Positions 21,101 to 28,892 of a DNA stretch of 64,000 nucleotides are shown here, one piece after another. The notes under the pieces were generated by a model that had not been told where the DNA came from, searched no databases, and saw nothing but the letters and a program-made list of their open reading frames with translations. Made by a program: the position numbers and the translations under genes. Location: positions 78,902 through 142,901 of the forward strand of contig NZ_CAJHBI010000003.1 in the NCBI RefSeq assembly GCF_904846605.1. Reading direction: 5' to 3'. The stretch comes from Psychrobacter sp. 72-O-c. GTDB lineage: Bacteria > Pseudomonadota > Gammaproteobacteria > Pseudomonadales > Moraxellaceae. The stretch's first letter is position 1; each line of letters starts with the position of its first letter.

Positions 21101-22667
21101 CCGAGTTAATCAGTTCATGGTGACGATCAACGTCAGGTAATAGCACGACGATATCAGACAGATGACGCGGTCTACCGCTATCACTAGGCTCGTTGAGCCA
21201 ACGCCCAATCATGCCGCGCAATACTTCAAGTTGGCGTTGTAAGTTATGGCAAGAATGAATACTTAGGCTATTATCATATTGCGACAATTGCCATTCACGA
21301 GATTGTTGGTTACGCTTACCTTCTAAAGTAGCATCGTCGTACCAGCCATCATTATTATTTTCATTGTTGCTTAGGCTATTTTTATCCTCTAACTCGTTTG
21401 CTGATATCTTTGAATTAGGTGACATCTGCGCGCCCAAGGCCGCACTCAATCGTCCAGCAGTCGTTTGCTGGGTTGCGCTCTCATCCAGCATCAATACATC
21501 CTGCTGTAAATGTGCGAGTAGACTAAGTGGTTGAGCACTGTTTTCTGAGTCAATATACTGAGCATCTTCATCGAACTTATCTTGCCAAACCAGTTCAAAG
21601 TCGTTTTGGCTTTCGTTACCAGAGAGACCTGCCAGCATCGCAAAAGTCTCACGCGATTGCTTGCCCAGACGTGACAGCAAGGTATGTCCATGATCTCGTA
21701 AAAACACGCTTTCAGGATTAATCACCTGTTGCCGCTGCAGCCACTGCTTATCGACAATATCTGCCCAGAATAATTGCGAAGGATTGTAATGGAGTAAGGT
21801 AATATTAATGTGCGTTGATAGGCGCTGCAAAAACGTCAGCTCATTTGGCGGCAACTGCTGAATGGTAAAAATATGCAGCTGGCTAGGTAATATGGCTTCA
21901 ATATCTATCGCTGCGTTGTTAACCTTGTCCGACATAATCTGCCAAAACCTAGTCTCAATAGACGCACGATGCTCATAAACAGCAGCAAATAAAAGGCGCC
22001 ATAGGTAGCGTTGTGCAGCTTCAAGCTCAGTATAATGAGCGACCAGCCAATCCGGGGTATCAGTAGCATATTTATCAAATTTCTTAGAGAGTTCGTCCTT
22101 TGCCGCCACCAATACCTCTACCTCTACTGCTTTATTTACCGACCACAGATCTAACCAATCTTCACGATGGTTTAGATAACGGCTAAATACTCGTGAGAAA
22201 TCAGTGGCCAACGACCACAATCGTACATCTTGCTGGCTACGATCCGCTTCTGCATCCAATAACGCTGACAGCAGTGGATATAAGGGATGGCTGTCATTCG
22301 CCATAATGTCATTTTGGTAATAGGTAAAATAGCCAAATAACCGCCATTGCATGACTGAACCCGTTAGCACGGCGACCTCAGGTACGGTGATAGTCTCTTG
22401 TTCACGCTGTACGCTTTCAAGCCACGAATTATACTCAGCCAAAACTTTTTGCATCAATGTCCACTGATACTGCCCCCAAAACTTGGTGGTGACTAAGGTA
22501 CTAATACCGGCTTGGCTAGCAATAGACTTATCCAACCAATCACCCAATACCATTGAAGGTACAATGACAATAAACTCTTCAAAAATAGGCTGATTTTTAG
22601 ATTTATAAGCAATCAGTAATTGCTCAACCAAGCGTTCGGTACGGTGCGACTGAATAATCGTAAACAT
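18180..22667 (-). CDS. recC: Exodeoxyribonuclease V gamma subunit RecC
   Basis: Chi-scanning, helicase-like but ATPase-dead subunit of RecBCD, here about 1495 aa (E. coli about 1120). The N-terminus reads MFTIIQSHRTERLVEQLL, then IVPSMVLGDWLDKSIASQAGI and TKFWGQYQW, all diagnostic for RecC. Downstream are SIHSCHNLQRQLEVLRGMI, SDIVVLLPDVDRHHELI and GVITFGRFGALRNVPFGLVVMLNMDLSEFP. The frame stays open to 22748, but those 27 extra residues are hydrophobic leader-like text; the ATG at 22667 matches the family start. Asn/Ser/Glu-rich linkers carry two NSLS-coding 11-mers (21262-21272, 21370-21380). It is first in the recC-recB-recD array. Confidence 0.95.
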   Translation of the reverse strand: MFTIIQSHRTERLVEQLLIAYKSKNQPIFEEFIVIVPSMVLGDWLDKSIASQAGISTLVTTKFWGQYQWTLMQKVLAEYNSWLESVQREQETITVPEVAVLTGSVMQWRLFGYFTYYQNDIMANDSHPLYPLLSALLDAEADRSQQDVRLWSLATDFSRVFSRYLNHREDWLDLWSVNKAVEVEVLVAAKDELSKKFDKYATDTPDWLVAHYTELEAAQRYLWRLLFAAVYEHRASIETRFWQIMSDKVNNAAIDIEAILPSQLHIFTIQQLPPNELTFLQRLSTHINITLLHYNPSQLFWADIVDKQWLQRQQVINPESVFLRDHGHTLLSRLGKQSRETFAMLAGLSGNESQNDFELVWQDKFDEDAQYIDSENSAQPLSLLAHLQQDVLMLDESATQQTTAGRLSAALGAQMSPNSKISANELEDKNSLSNNENNNDGWYDDATLEGKRNQQSREWQLSQYDNSLSIHSCHNLQRQLEVLRGMIGRWLNEPSDSGRPRHLSDIVVLLPDVDRHHELINSVFVNGEGQDGLTLPAKVTGVVDKSIRQLWEAIRGFYGLLGSDTARFEVAEVLDWLMLPPLYESLGLTHEQMRRACDLLEQAGFVRGFDEAHLQQTLDPQDYDYRFSFAYALDQMALGLVMPEASISDCLYPEHWQDNTLAEKTVPISAISLGDAPIIEALCRVHTGLDGCRNEYQARHKAEDWLNNIENHIIHPYFGALDQTRPMRAIFNAMNGFKSSLRANRHYQRYHANSDIQANSTPNDAFDSSTAIQNEANQVESKLSQVSTLPLKLSFMLDSIEDELESQQVSAEPTGVITFGRFGALRNVPFGLVVMLNMDLSEFPSRDRDNRYDLMKAGLAQRGDRFSEDDDNGAFLDALLCARNACWIFYNGQRLTDTHEHLPANPVSELLHFLQGEVTWQWNPLIDEQKKLDDLNDLDSKQHANNLDSSDVLTAQVQRYLPKLIEQWLVTRHPALPFATEVFIQPEVSEGSSAPAAKSSKNSESEKNSEQDSGQEMIRLLGRAMQKEKLSQKQTNAPARVWHDVFERLQAQDGSDISPPVKVELPSKEDYAHIAQRIESDHEADARFDITQVDMQSLYYQVRHPAKHFLKEQQVHIVLPDKDIVHQEPLSLSGLGAYKVNAQLLSELQTNTETNSKNSSKVDAADNVEVTEKGISNQETDLLNALLYDPVMPAGVARQSTLHYQQLQMAQQCQEFAEQLSELGIDINSNGNENISSMLLTPSTETMITVHAADINTYGQLQIKGTVPTEINPVNSAKSTLLEVSPPLESESELTSPKLWLNILPNSARTQYLLRFWLSHVYWQVARRTTEAQVAADDGKSIWRFNKPSDEHSKYKGKTAFSLAPIAYDAALTELLKWVRFAHIAGKTPMTILPVHAMTYLDKMNDPKNNDSDAADDTHNHNHDASQSNYQPKRSDFDSWLWSGYNSDVIYDTCSQHELWQYMLYKQDVFTKLMDALPALAKPLFGTMNDALKPL

Positions 22668-23107
22668 AGACAATAATCTGATTAAAATAGCGAGGTGGAA
22701 GAAAGAGTGACAAATACTAGTGGTTATAGGCGTAATGACAAGCGTCATTATTAAAGAGTTTTGTTAGGAAAGCTGATAAAAACGATGATACGCGCAGCAC
22801 ATAAACGAAGCAATAGACAACAATTATCAATCTATATTTAGCGGTCGTTCCTGCACACTATTTCTGCTAAAATGACGACCATAAAGACTATAACAATAGC
22901 GACAACTAAGCATAAATACCGATAAAACAGCAAGGTCCTCACTGATTAGTGTGCCACCGATTGTTGTGGTTTACCAGTATATAAGCTGGGAGTATAATGA
23001 CTATACGACAATTAGTGTCGCATAGTCATTCAGGATTAATCATTACTATAATAACGACGCATCTGTATATTCCTTCAACGCTTTTAACAACGAGACAATT
23101 TAATATT
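22668..23107. other. Intergenic region upstream of recC and the gene at 23108
   Basis: Divergent promoter region. A plus-strand frame is open from 22997, but the coding-like text begins only at 23108. AT-rich; no repeat, RNA or clear operator recognised. Confidence 0.5.
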
Positions 23108-23632
23108 ATGCCCTTGCGTCCCATCGATGCCATTTTTTTTCACCCTGAGCGACGTCTCTATGTCGTATATTATCGTGGGGAGTTATGGCAATTACCGCGT
23201 ATGAAAATTGATGATACCTCATGGCAACGTCGGCGGCCTTATAATGGGGCAATGAATGCGCTTTATCTCAGTAGCCATCAAGCGATCAATGATCCTGTAT
23301 TAGCACAAAAATTACGAACATTGAATCTACCTCACGCGTTACGCGGTTGCACCTTACTGCGCTTTGAGGCATGGTGGGAAACACATGGTTTTGAATGGCT
23401 TAAAGATCAGTTGACTACAGGTCAGTCACCATTAGCCGCGCATGCAAAAACCGCTGACAATCAGTCTACGTCTAGTCTAAGTCACAAACCTGACCAACCT
23501 AATAGCGCTACTGATACTAATACTGCCAATCATACCAGTAACGACCAAAAGACCGCTCAAGCCCCATCAACAGATATCTTTGCCGATATGCTGGCAGACT
23601 TAGCGGATGAAGTGATGCATCAGCACCTTTAA
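23108..23632 (+). CDS. Hypothetical protein, 174 aa
   Basis: Two-part protein. An ordered N-terminal 105 residues is rich in Arg, Tyr and Trp (MPLRPIDAIFFHPERRLYVV, then LWQLPRM, TSWQRRRPYNGAMNALY and FEAWWETHGFEWLKDQL). A disordered Thr/Asn/Ser/Gln tail then ends in an acidic helix (DIFADMLADLADEVMHQHL). There is no signal peptide or membrane helix. The upstream ATG at 22997 would add 37 residues of unlikely hydrophobic text, so 23108 is chosen. It may be co-transcribed with the next gene, which starts 80 bases on. I do not recognise a family. Confidence 0.6.
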   Translation: MPLRPIDAIFFHPERRLYVVYYRGELWQLPRMKIDDTSWQRRRPYNGAMNALYLSSHQAINDPVLAQKLRTLNLPHALRGCTLLRFEAWWETHGFEWLKDQLTTGQSPLAAHAKTADNQSTSSLSHKPDQPNSATDTNTANHTSNDQKTAQAPSTDIFADMLADLADEVMHQHL

Positions 23633-23660
23633 GCCAAATAAAACGTCACAATCATTCAAG

Positions 23661-23690
23661 TTTTCGATTACACTGTTTTCGATTAAACTG
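23661..23690. repeat. Two tandem 15-bp repeats
   Basis: GTTTTCGATTACACT is followed at once by GTTTTCGATTAAACT (one mismatch), in the 80-base gap before the gene at 23713. It may be an operator or a slip duplication. Confidence 0.6.
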
Positions 23691-23712
23691 ATTAAAAAAC
23701 GAGCCGTTAACT

Positions 23713-24489
23713 ATGAAAGACTATAAGCTGCTATTGATTGGGCTCATCTTACTGCTGCTGATTGTCTTTATTGGTGTCTTCACATGGCTATGGCAAAGCA
23801 ATCGCAAAAATATAGACCCACTACCGATTATGGCAAACGAAGACGCGAATGGTCAATTGTCTACCAATGCTTCAGAGGAGCCAGAGACAATTGACTCTAA
23901 TATCTTATATATACAAGCAGAAAACAAACTACAAGTCCCCTTAGATGATGTCATCATAAGCTTTGAAAAGCGCTATCCAGATATGCAAGTCCTAGCCCGC
24001 TACGTACCCACCAAGAGGCTGCTTACTTTACCGGACACCAGCACCTCTGATAATAAACCCTCGCGCTTTCTCGTTAATATTGACCTCATTGTGGCTGATG
24101 ATAGTTTCACCCAAACTCAGTTATCACCCCTACAGTCTTTAATTAATGAGGCTCAAACCAAGCTTAACCAAAGTAAAGTCAACGCCAATGGTATCGCGCA
24201 GGATGACACCGCTAATAACGAAGCACGCAATCTAGCTTCATTTAGCTATGCGTTAAAAGGTGAACAAGCCGTCGATGGTGTTATTTTGACCGATAACCCT
24301 ATTGCTATTAGCTTTCGTAATTTTTTGCTTTCGAGTGTTGGGCAAGACATATTGAAAAAGTATGACTACAACAATATTGATGGCTATAAAAACAGCATGG
24401 ATGACTTATTTAACCCCACATCACGCGCAAAATCAACGGTAGGTGAAAGTTCAGTAAACGTTGCTGATGCCCTCAGTAATGGCAAATAA
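23713..24489 (+). CDS. Membrane-anchored protein with degenerate periplasmic-binding (ModA-like) fold
   Basis: Protein of 258 aa with an N-terminal signal anchor (about residues 5-28, LLLIGLILLLLIVFIGVFTW) and an exported remainder. The body reads like a shortened type II solute-binding domain: ILYIQAENKLQVPLDDVI and FEKRYPDMQVLARYVPTKRLL near residues 75-115, and a C-terminal FRNFLLSSVGQDILKKYDY matching the 'FlLSpaGQ-ilekyGf' end of molybdate-binding proteins. Ligand residues cannot be confirmed and no ABC transporter genes are near, so transport is doubtful; it may be a structural or sensing relative. It is the last core gene before tRNA-Arg. Confidence 0.6.
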   Translation: MKDYKLLLIGLILLLLIVFIGVFTWLWQSNRKNIDPLPIMANEDANGQLSTNASEEPETIDSNILYIQAENKLQVPLDDVIISFEKRYPDMQVLARYVPTKRLLTLPDTSTSDNKPSRFLVNIDLIVADDSFTQTQLSPLQSLINEAQTKLNQSKVNANGIAQDDTANNEARNLASFSYALKGEQAVDGVILTDNPIAISFRNFLLSSVGQDILKKYDYNNIDGYKNSMDDLFNPTSRAKSTVGESSVNVADALSNGK

Positions 24490-24552
24490 TACCTATTTAC
24501 TTTTCGTTGATTGCTTTTTTAGATATTTTTTTCTACAATGGCACTCCTTAAT

Positions 24553-24628
24553 GCGCCTATAGCTCAACAGGATAGAGCAGTTGCCTCCTAAGCGATCGAT
24601 CCGAGTTCGAGTCTTGGTGGGCGCACCA
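24553..24628 (+). tRNA. tRNA-Arg (anticodon CCT), CCA encoded
   Basis: A full cloverleaf can be drawn: acceptor GCGCCTA with TGGGCGC, D stem GCTC/GAGC, anticodon stem GTTGC/GCGAT around loop CTCCTAA (anticodon CCT, reading AGG), T arm CCGAG-TTCGAGT-CTTGG, then A and an encoded CCA. Its last 14 bases are part of the 28-bp repeat that marks the left end of the island, so the integration restores the tRNA 3' end. Confidence 0.95.
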
Positions 24629-24642
24629 ATCATTGTATTTAG
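24615..24642 (+). repeat. attL core (28 bp)
   Basis: TGGTGGGCGCACCAATCATT plus GTATTTAG, identical to 47583-47610. The first 14 bases are the tRNA-Arg 3' end. A further 16-bp identity (TAACCTCGCATTACCT) follows three mismatches later at both sites. Confidence 0.93.
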
Positions 24643-24742
24643 ACATAACCTCGCATTACCTCAAACCCCCTGAACCCCTATCACACCTAGTTATCAGTCT
24701 TTATTAGACACTTGTCATTACCTCGTGTCACCTTTACAATGT

Positions 24743-24812
24743 TGTACATACTGATGTACATACATGAAATTATGATTATTTTGTTGTACACAAATCACTT
24801 TATTGTTGTACA
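24743..24812. promoter_or_regulatory. TGTACA palindrome cluster near attL, upstream of the integrase
   Basis: Four TGTACA palindromes at 24743, 24755, 24785 and 24807. The first pair is 12 bp apart, as is a pair at 47503 (TGTACA) and 47515 (TGTGCA) just inside attR. They are candidates for integrase arm or excisionase/AlpA binding sites. Confidence 0.5.
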
Positions 24813-24848
24813 TGGTAATTAATAATTGTGGCTAATCGAGGTGTGGTA

Positions 24849-26312
24849 ATGGCTGAGCGCAAAAACTATCTATTAAATGTCAACGGTGTAAAAGCAATTG
24901 CTAAGCTTGTGCCACCAGCTAAACGTAAAAGATATAGCGATGGTGATAGCCTTCATCTAGTACACGACCCAAAGGGTTCGCTGTACTGGGTAATGACATA
25001 TCGTTATCAGTCAGATAAAGATATTAAGCCCAAACAAAAAACCTTTCACATTGGAACATATAGATCATCTAAGCAAGATGTTGATACCGTGTTCAAACCT
25101 GATGTTAGCCTTAAACAAGCCCGTTCTTTGCGTGATAAAGCTAAGGCATTACTTGCTGATGGTATTGACCCCGCCATTGATAAGAACAAGCTCAAGAATA
25201 GCGTTGAGCAAAAAGACTTATTCAATGTGATAGCGCAAAGCTATATCAATGATAAGTCGGACACCACACCCAAAAACGTGCAAAAACTACAGACCTACCT
25301 TGATAAGCATGTAGCGCCACATATCGGTGACTACCCTATTCAAGCTATCACGGCTCAAGATGTGATCAAGACAGGCTTAGCCGTACAAACGTACTTTGAG
25401 CAGCAAGGTAAATTGACAACAGACACCGCCCACAAGAGCGTGGCGTTTATAACGTCAGTGTTTGAGTATGCTATCAATACATTAGGCTATGACATTATCA
25501 ATGTGGCTTACGGACGTAGTAAGGCGCTTAGAACCCATAAAGCTGAGCGTATGAAAGCTATTGAGCAACACCAATTCTCAGAGCTATTACGCAATATTGA
25601 CAATTATGGTAAAGATAACCCGAACGGGCATGTGCAAACGATGGCAGGTATGCAGCTGATGACGCTATGCTTTGTCAGAACTAAAGAGCTACGTTTCTTC
25701 GAGTGGTCTGAGATTGATTATCATAAAAATGTGTGGCGCATACCAGCGCATAAGATGAAAATGCGTCAAGACCATATTATTCCGTTGTCACCACAAGCAA
25801 TGGCTATCATTGAGCGTATGCGCCCACTAACGGAGCAGACAGGTTATGTATTCTATAACTTTGAGCGCAGTCAGCCCTATAGTGAGGTGTGGTTCAATCA
25901 AGCACTTAAGCGCATGGGTTATACAGGCGACCCTTACCCTAAGATGACAGGACACGGCTTTAGACAGCTTGCCAGCACGGGTCTATACGAGCTGCAATTC
26001 AATGATAATTTAATCGAGATACAGTTAGCACACCTCGAACAGTCGAGCGTCAAGAAGCGTTATGACTTATCAGCACATCTAGCTGAACGCCAAATGATGA
26101 TGAATAAATGGGCGAACCATCTTGGTGACTTACGGGCTGGGAAGGCGGTTAGCTTTGATTTATTGACCCCTGATGAACTCGCTAAAGAAATGGATAGCCG
26201 TAATGAGCAAGCGAATGATATAGCACTGCATGATAAAGATATTTTGATAAAGAGCTTACGGGCACAAGGTGTATCGGCGGAGGTATTGGCTAAACTTGCC
26301 GAACAGCTTTAA
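24849..26312 (+). CDS. Tyrosine-recombinase integrase of the island
   Basis: P4-type phage integrase (DUF4102 N-terminal family) of 487 aa that would catalyse island integration and excision at the tRNA-Arg 3' end. N-terminal arm-binding text LHLVHDPKGSLYWVMTYRY and the PDVSLKQARSLRDKAKALL stretch lie near residues 40-100. The catalytic domain shows Arg in CFVRTKELRFFEW (near residue 280), the HKMKMRQDHIIPLS region, the HGFRQLAST H-x2-R box (near 375) and the nucleophile Tyr in VKKRYDLSAHLAERQ (near 408). The ATG at 24849 has AGGTGT seven bases upstream and is preferred over a GTG at 24828. It lies 207 bases inside attL, the usual position. Confidence 0.93.
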   Translation: MAERKNYLLNVNGVKAIAKLVPPAKRKRYSDGDSLHLVHDPKGSLYWVMTYRYQSDKDIKPKQKTFHIGTYRSSKQDVDTVFKPDVSLKQARSLRDKAKALLADGIDPAIDKNKLKNSVEQKDLFNVIAQSYINDKSDTTPKNVQKLQTYLDKHVAPHIGDYPIQAITAQDVIKTGLAVQTYFEQQGKLTTDTAHKSVAFITSVFEYAINTLGYDIINVAYGRSKALRTHKAERMKAIEQHQFSELLRNIDNYGKDNPNGHVQTMAGMQLMTLCFVRTKELRFFEWSEIDYHKNVWRIPAHKMKMRQDHIIPLSPQAMAIIERMRPLTEQTGYVFYNFERSQPYSEVWFNQALKRMGYTGDPYPKMTGHGFRQLASTGLYELQFNDNLIEIQLAHLEQSSVKKRYDLSAHLAERQMMMNKWANHLGDLRAGKAVSFDLLTPDELAKEMDSRNEQANDIALHDKDILIKSLRAQGVSAEVLAKLAEQL

Positions 26313-26502
26313 CAACATTATTCAACAAAACCGCTTCACTACTTATCGTCAGCATTGGACTGGCAAGCCGACATTGATAGCGTTAATCGCTGTCATAACC
26401 GATTGCAAGGCTAGGACTAATTACCCGAACGATAGCTAACGCATCCTTAAGCTGTCACTGCCTTGCACCTATTTTTATTTTAAGGGTGTAGAGGGTGCGA
26501 TT

Positions 26503-27975
26503 GTGAGTTTAGTAGATAGGCTTATAGAGCCGACAAAAAACTATATTAATTTTAGAGACTTCATATTTCATTTATCAAGCGTCAATAATGAACCACTGTA
26601 TGAAGTGGTCACTTATTTACTTCATCATAATTTAAACAATATAGGTTTTTATAATATTGATACAGACTATAAAATCATAAGGTTTGATTCCTATGAGTTT
26701 AATAGTGTCACAGAGTTTTTAGAAGAGATTCAAAAGGCTCTTTCGTTCAGTGCTGAGGAATGGATATTCAATAGTAGCGAGAGTTTAGATGAATTAGCAG
26801 ACAACGATAGAAGAAAAATAACAAATACTGTCATGAAAGCTGTGCAATCTTTTTTAAAAAAATCCGAGCTTTCAAGTTTTGAGCCGTTAGAGGGTTTATT
26901 GCATTTTGACAGTGATGTAAATAACGATGTTACTGCTAATTTGAACAATAATAGTCTAGCCAGCTACTTGACGGAATATAACTTACCGCAAGTAGTAGCA
27001 TTGATTTTAAATATTGATTTAAGTGATATAACTGTAAACCGAAACAATAGTTATATCAACAATAAGACTGATTACGATGAAACTTACTACCATAAGTTTG
27101 AAAACTTATTACAGTCTTATTCAATAGCGGCACTTAACCATAAACCAGATGGGATAAACTTAGTTGCTCGTAGAGACGAAATACTTCAAGGCTTGACTAG
27201 ACCTTATGCAGACCTCGAAGAAACTAATATCAGCAGAAACAAACTTGCAGATTATTTAGTTAGCATAGGATATAAGCTAGATAAACTGATTGCTAAGCAA
27301 AAACCACTTCATATAAAAGATAACAGTTATGAAATAGAAAGTAACGACTTAGACAAGCCAGATATATATTATCAAAAGCGCATAGCTGAACTTGAACAAC
27401 GACTAGCAGACAAAGAAGCTGATAGCATCTTTGTGATGAGCAATGCAACAGTAGAGCAAGCGGAATCAAAAGCCAATCAACAGGTTATTAACGAGCTTAG
27501 AGAACAGTTAGAAAATGTACAAACTGATAATAACGACTTGAGTAATAGATTGAACACCGTTAGAAATACTTATAGGCTTCAAAAAATCGAAATAGATGAC
27601 CTCAAAGAGCAACTCAAGGAAGTGAACGCTGGCAATGATCAGCTAAGCCAGCAAGTAGACAAACTGGCTGATACAGCACAAGATCATCTATATGACTGGC
27701 AAGAAATGGATAAAAATCAATATCCTCCAGAACTACATTTAACTATTGAGGTATGGAAAGAATACTATCAAGCTGATGTTATAAAACATATCACACAGTT
27801 TGATACTAGCAAATTTAATAAGATAGCCACTGGACATAAATTAATTAACGGAAACTTAAAAGATAGAATTAGAACTCTTTTGACACCTTTAGATCGCAAG
27901 ACGAAAGCACCGCAACTTATGAAGTCTTTGAAGGTTATTGATCTTATTCACACTGATAAATTAGAGCAGGATTAA
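26503..27975 (+). CDS. Hypothetical coiled-coil protein of the island, 490 aa
   Basis: Starts at GTG with a GAGGGTG sequence a few bases upstream. Three parts are visible. The N-terminal 260 residues are helical, Asn/Leu/Tyr-rich and end with SRNKLADYLVSIGYKLDK, resembling a HTH/domain boundary. A coiled coil of about 120 residues (from YYQKRIAELEQRLADKEAD to DQLSQQVDKLADTAQDH) follows. The C-terminal domain opens with YPPELHLTIEVWKEYY and ends KLINGNLKDRIRTLLTPLDRKT. Composition is AT-rich with many Asn codons, unlike the core genes. It lies between integrase and AlpA-like regulator. I do not recognise a function; proteins with such C-termini are seen beside integrases in related bacteria, from recall only. 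Confidence 0.65.
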   Translation: MSLVDRLIEPTKNYINFRDFIFHLSSVNNEPLYEVVTYLLHHNLNNIGFYNIDTDYKIIRFDSYEFNSVTEFLEEIQKALSFSAEEWIFNSSESLDELADNDRRKITNTVMKAVQSFLKKSELSSFEPLEGLLHFDSDVNNDVTANLNNNSLASYLTEYNLPQVVALILNIDLSDITVNRNNSYINNKTDYDETYYHKFENLLQSYSIAALNHKPDGINLVARRDEILQGLTRPYADLEETNISRNKLADYLVSIGYKLDKLIAKQKPLHIKDNSYEIESNDLDKPDIYYQKRIAELEQRLADKEADSIFVMSNATVEQAESKANQQVINELREQLENVQTDNNDLSNRLNTVRNTYRLQKIEIDDLKEQLKEVNAGNDQLSQQVDKLADTAQDHLYDWQEMDKNQYPPELHLTIEVWKEYYQADVIKHITQFDTSKFNKIATGHKLINGNLKDRIRTLLTPLDRKTKAPQLMKSLKVIDLIHTDKLEQD

Positions 27976-28050
27976 ACAAGGTAGCACCTTAACTAGATGC
28001 CACTGCCTTAACTAAGCACCATTGCCTACCACCATAGCCCTTCCCTTAAC

Positions 28051-28108
28051 ATTCACTTCATAGCAACCAGCCATTACCGGCTATTCCCTTAACCGCTATG
28101 GAGTGAAT
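28051..28108 (+). promoter_or_regulatory. Inverted repeat masking the ribosome-binding site of the AlpA-like gene
   Basis: Arms ATTCACTTCATAGC (28051-28064) and GCTATGGAGTGAAT (28095-28108) pair over 14 bases with one G-T wobble-like mismatch. An inner hairpin AGCC/GGCT lies in the loop. The right arm contains GGAG, the Shine-Dalgarno of the ATG at 28113, so folding would hide it. Confidence 0.5.
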
Positions 28109-28112
28109 TATT

Positions 28113-28409
28113 ATGACCTTAGTTGATCAGTACCTAAGAATGGCAAACCTTGCCAATCAACCCGCTCGCACCGCTAAGACCTACACCACCGCAGCAGGTC
28201 AACAGCGCACCGTCACCGCCAAAGCTGCTACCCGCGGCATTACCGGTTTTTCTGCTAAACACATCTATCATCTAATCAATCAAAACCAATTCCCAGCCCC
28301 TGTGAAAATCGGGCGCGCTAGTATATGGCGCTTGTCTGAAATTAATGAGTGGTTAGACAGTCACACCACACAAGCAGACGTCCAGTCCAACGACATGGCG
28401 AGCGTGTAA
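28113..28409 (+). CDS. AlpA-family phage/island regulator
   Basis: Small DNA-binding protein of 98 aa. After a 45-residue extension, the MerR/AlpA-type winged helix motif reads ITGFSAKHIYHLINQNQFPAPVKIGRASIWRLSEINEWLDSH (split here over residues about 46-87): helix-turn-helix, wing with KIGRAS-WR, and the terminal EI-EWL helix. Family members activate integrase or act as excisionases in P4-like satellites. GGAG nine bases upstream sets the start, and it lies within a hairpin arm. It heads a tight run of overlapping genes down to the replicase. Confidence 0.85.
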   Translation: MTLVDQYLRMANLANQPARTAKTYTTAAGQQRTVTAKAATRGITGFSAKHIYHLINQNQFPAPVKIGRASIWRLSEINEWLDSHTTQADVQSNDMASV

Positions 28410-28411
28410 CT

Positions 28412-28690
28412 ATGAGCCAATTTAATGAACGCTTAGCACCTCGCCTAGTGGCAGCCGATAGTCATACTTTGTCAGTAGTGGACGACTATATTCAGAGATT
28501 CTCAGATGACTTTGAAAATCTATCAATGGCACTTAATACAGTTATTGCAGACGACCCAGCAAGCAATGGCGTGTTAGTCGCGGTAAGAACTGCCTTACTC
28601 GCTAATAGTGAAAAAGCTGTTGGCTTGAGCGAAGGCATTATGGAGCAGCTTATTTTATTGCCTGAATTGGAGGTGAACCCTTATGAGTAG
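28412..28690 (+). CDS. Small hypothetical island protein, 92 aa
   Basis: Begins at ATG two bases after the AlpA-like stop; the frame is open further upstream but overlaps the regulator. All-helical composition with no cysteine (MSQFNERLAPRLVAADSHTL, then DDPASNGVLVAVRTALLANSEK), reminiscent of small accessory proteins encoded before satellite primases. It overlaps the next gene by 8 bases, implying translational coupling. No family recognised. Confidence 0.6.
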   Translation: MSQFNERLAPRLVAADSHTLSVVDDYIQRFSDDFENLSMALNTVIADDPASNGVLVAVRTALLANSEKAVGLSEGIMEQLILLPELEVNPYE

Positions 28691-28892
28691 CAATGACCAC
28701 AATAGCAATTCAAATAAGTCTAAACCCTACGCTGGCAAGTTGATCGCTAAACGTATATCAGTGTATGCACCAATCCTTTCAATACTATTACTAGCGATAG
28801 CATCTTGTCCTCAGGCACGAACAACTACTAATCCTATAGTGAGTGATAACAGCCCTGCTACTCAATATTTAGGAGCTAGCCATTATGGATAA
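28683..28892 (+). CDS. Small putative lipoprotein/membrane peptide, 69 aa
   Basis: Polar Asn/Ser/Lys-rich start, then one hydrophobic segment (about residues 24-43: RISVYAPILSILLLAIASC) ending in IASC, like a late lipobox, and a Thr/Asn-rich tail. It overlaps its neighbours by 8 bases on each side, which argues that it is translated. Function unknown. Confidence 0.5.
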   Translation: MSSNDHNSNSNKSKPYAGKLIAKRISVYAPILSILLLAIASCPQARTTTNPIVSDNSPATQYLGASHYG

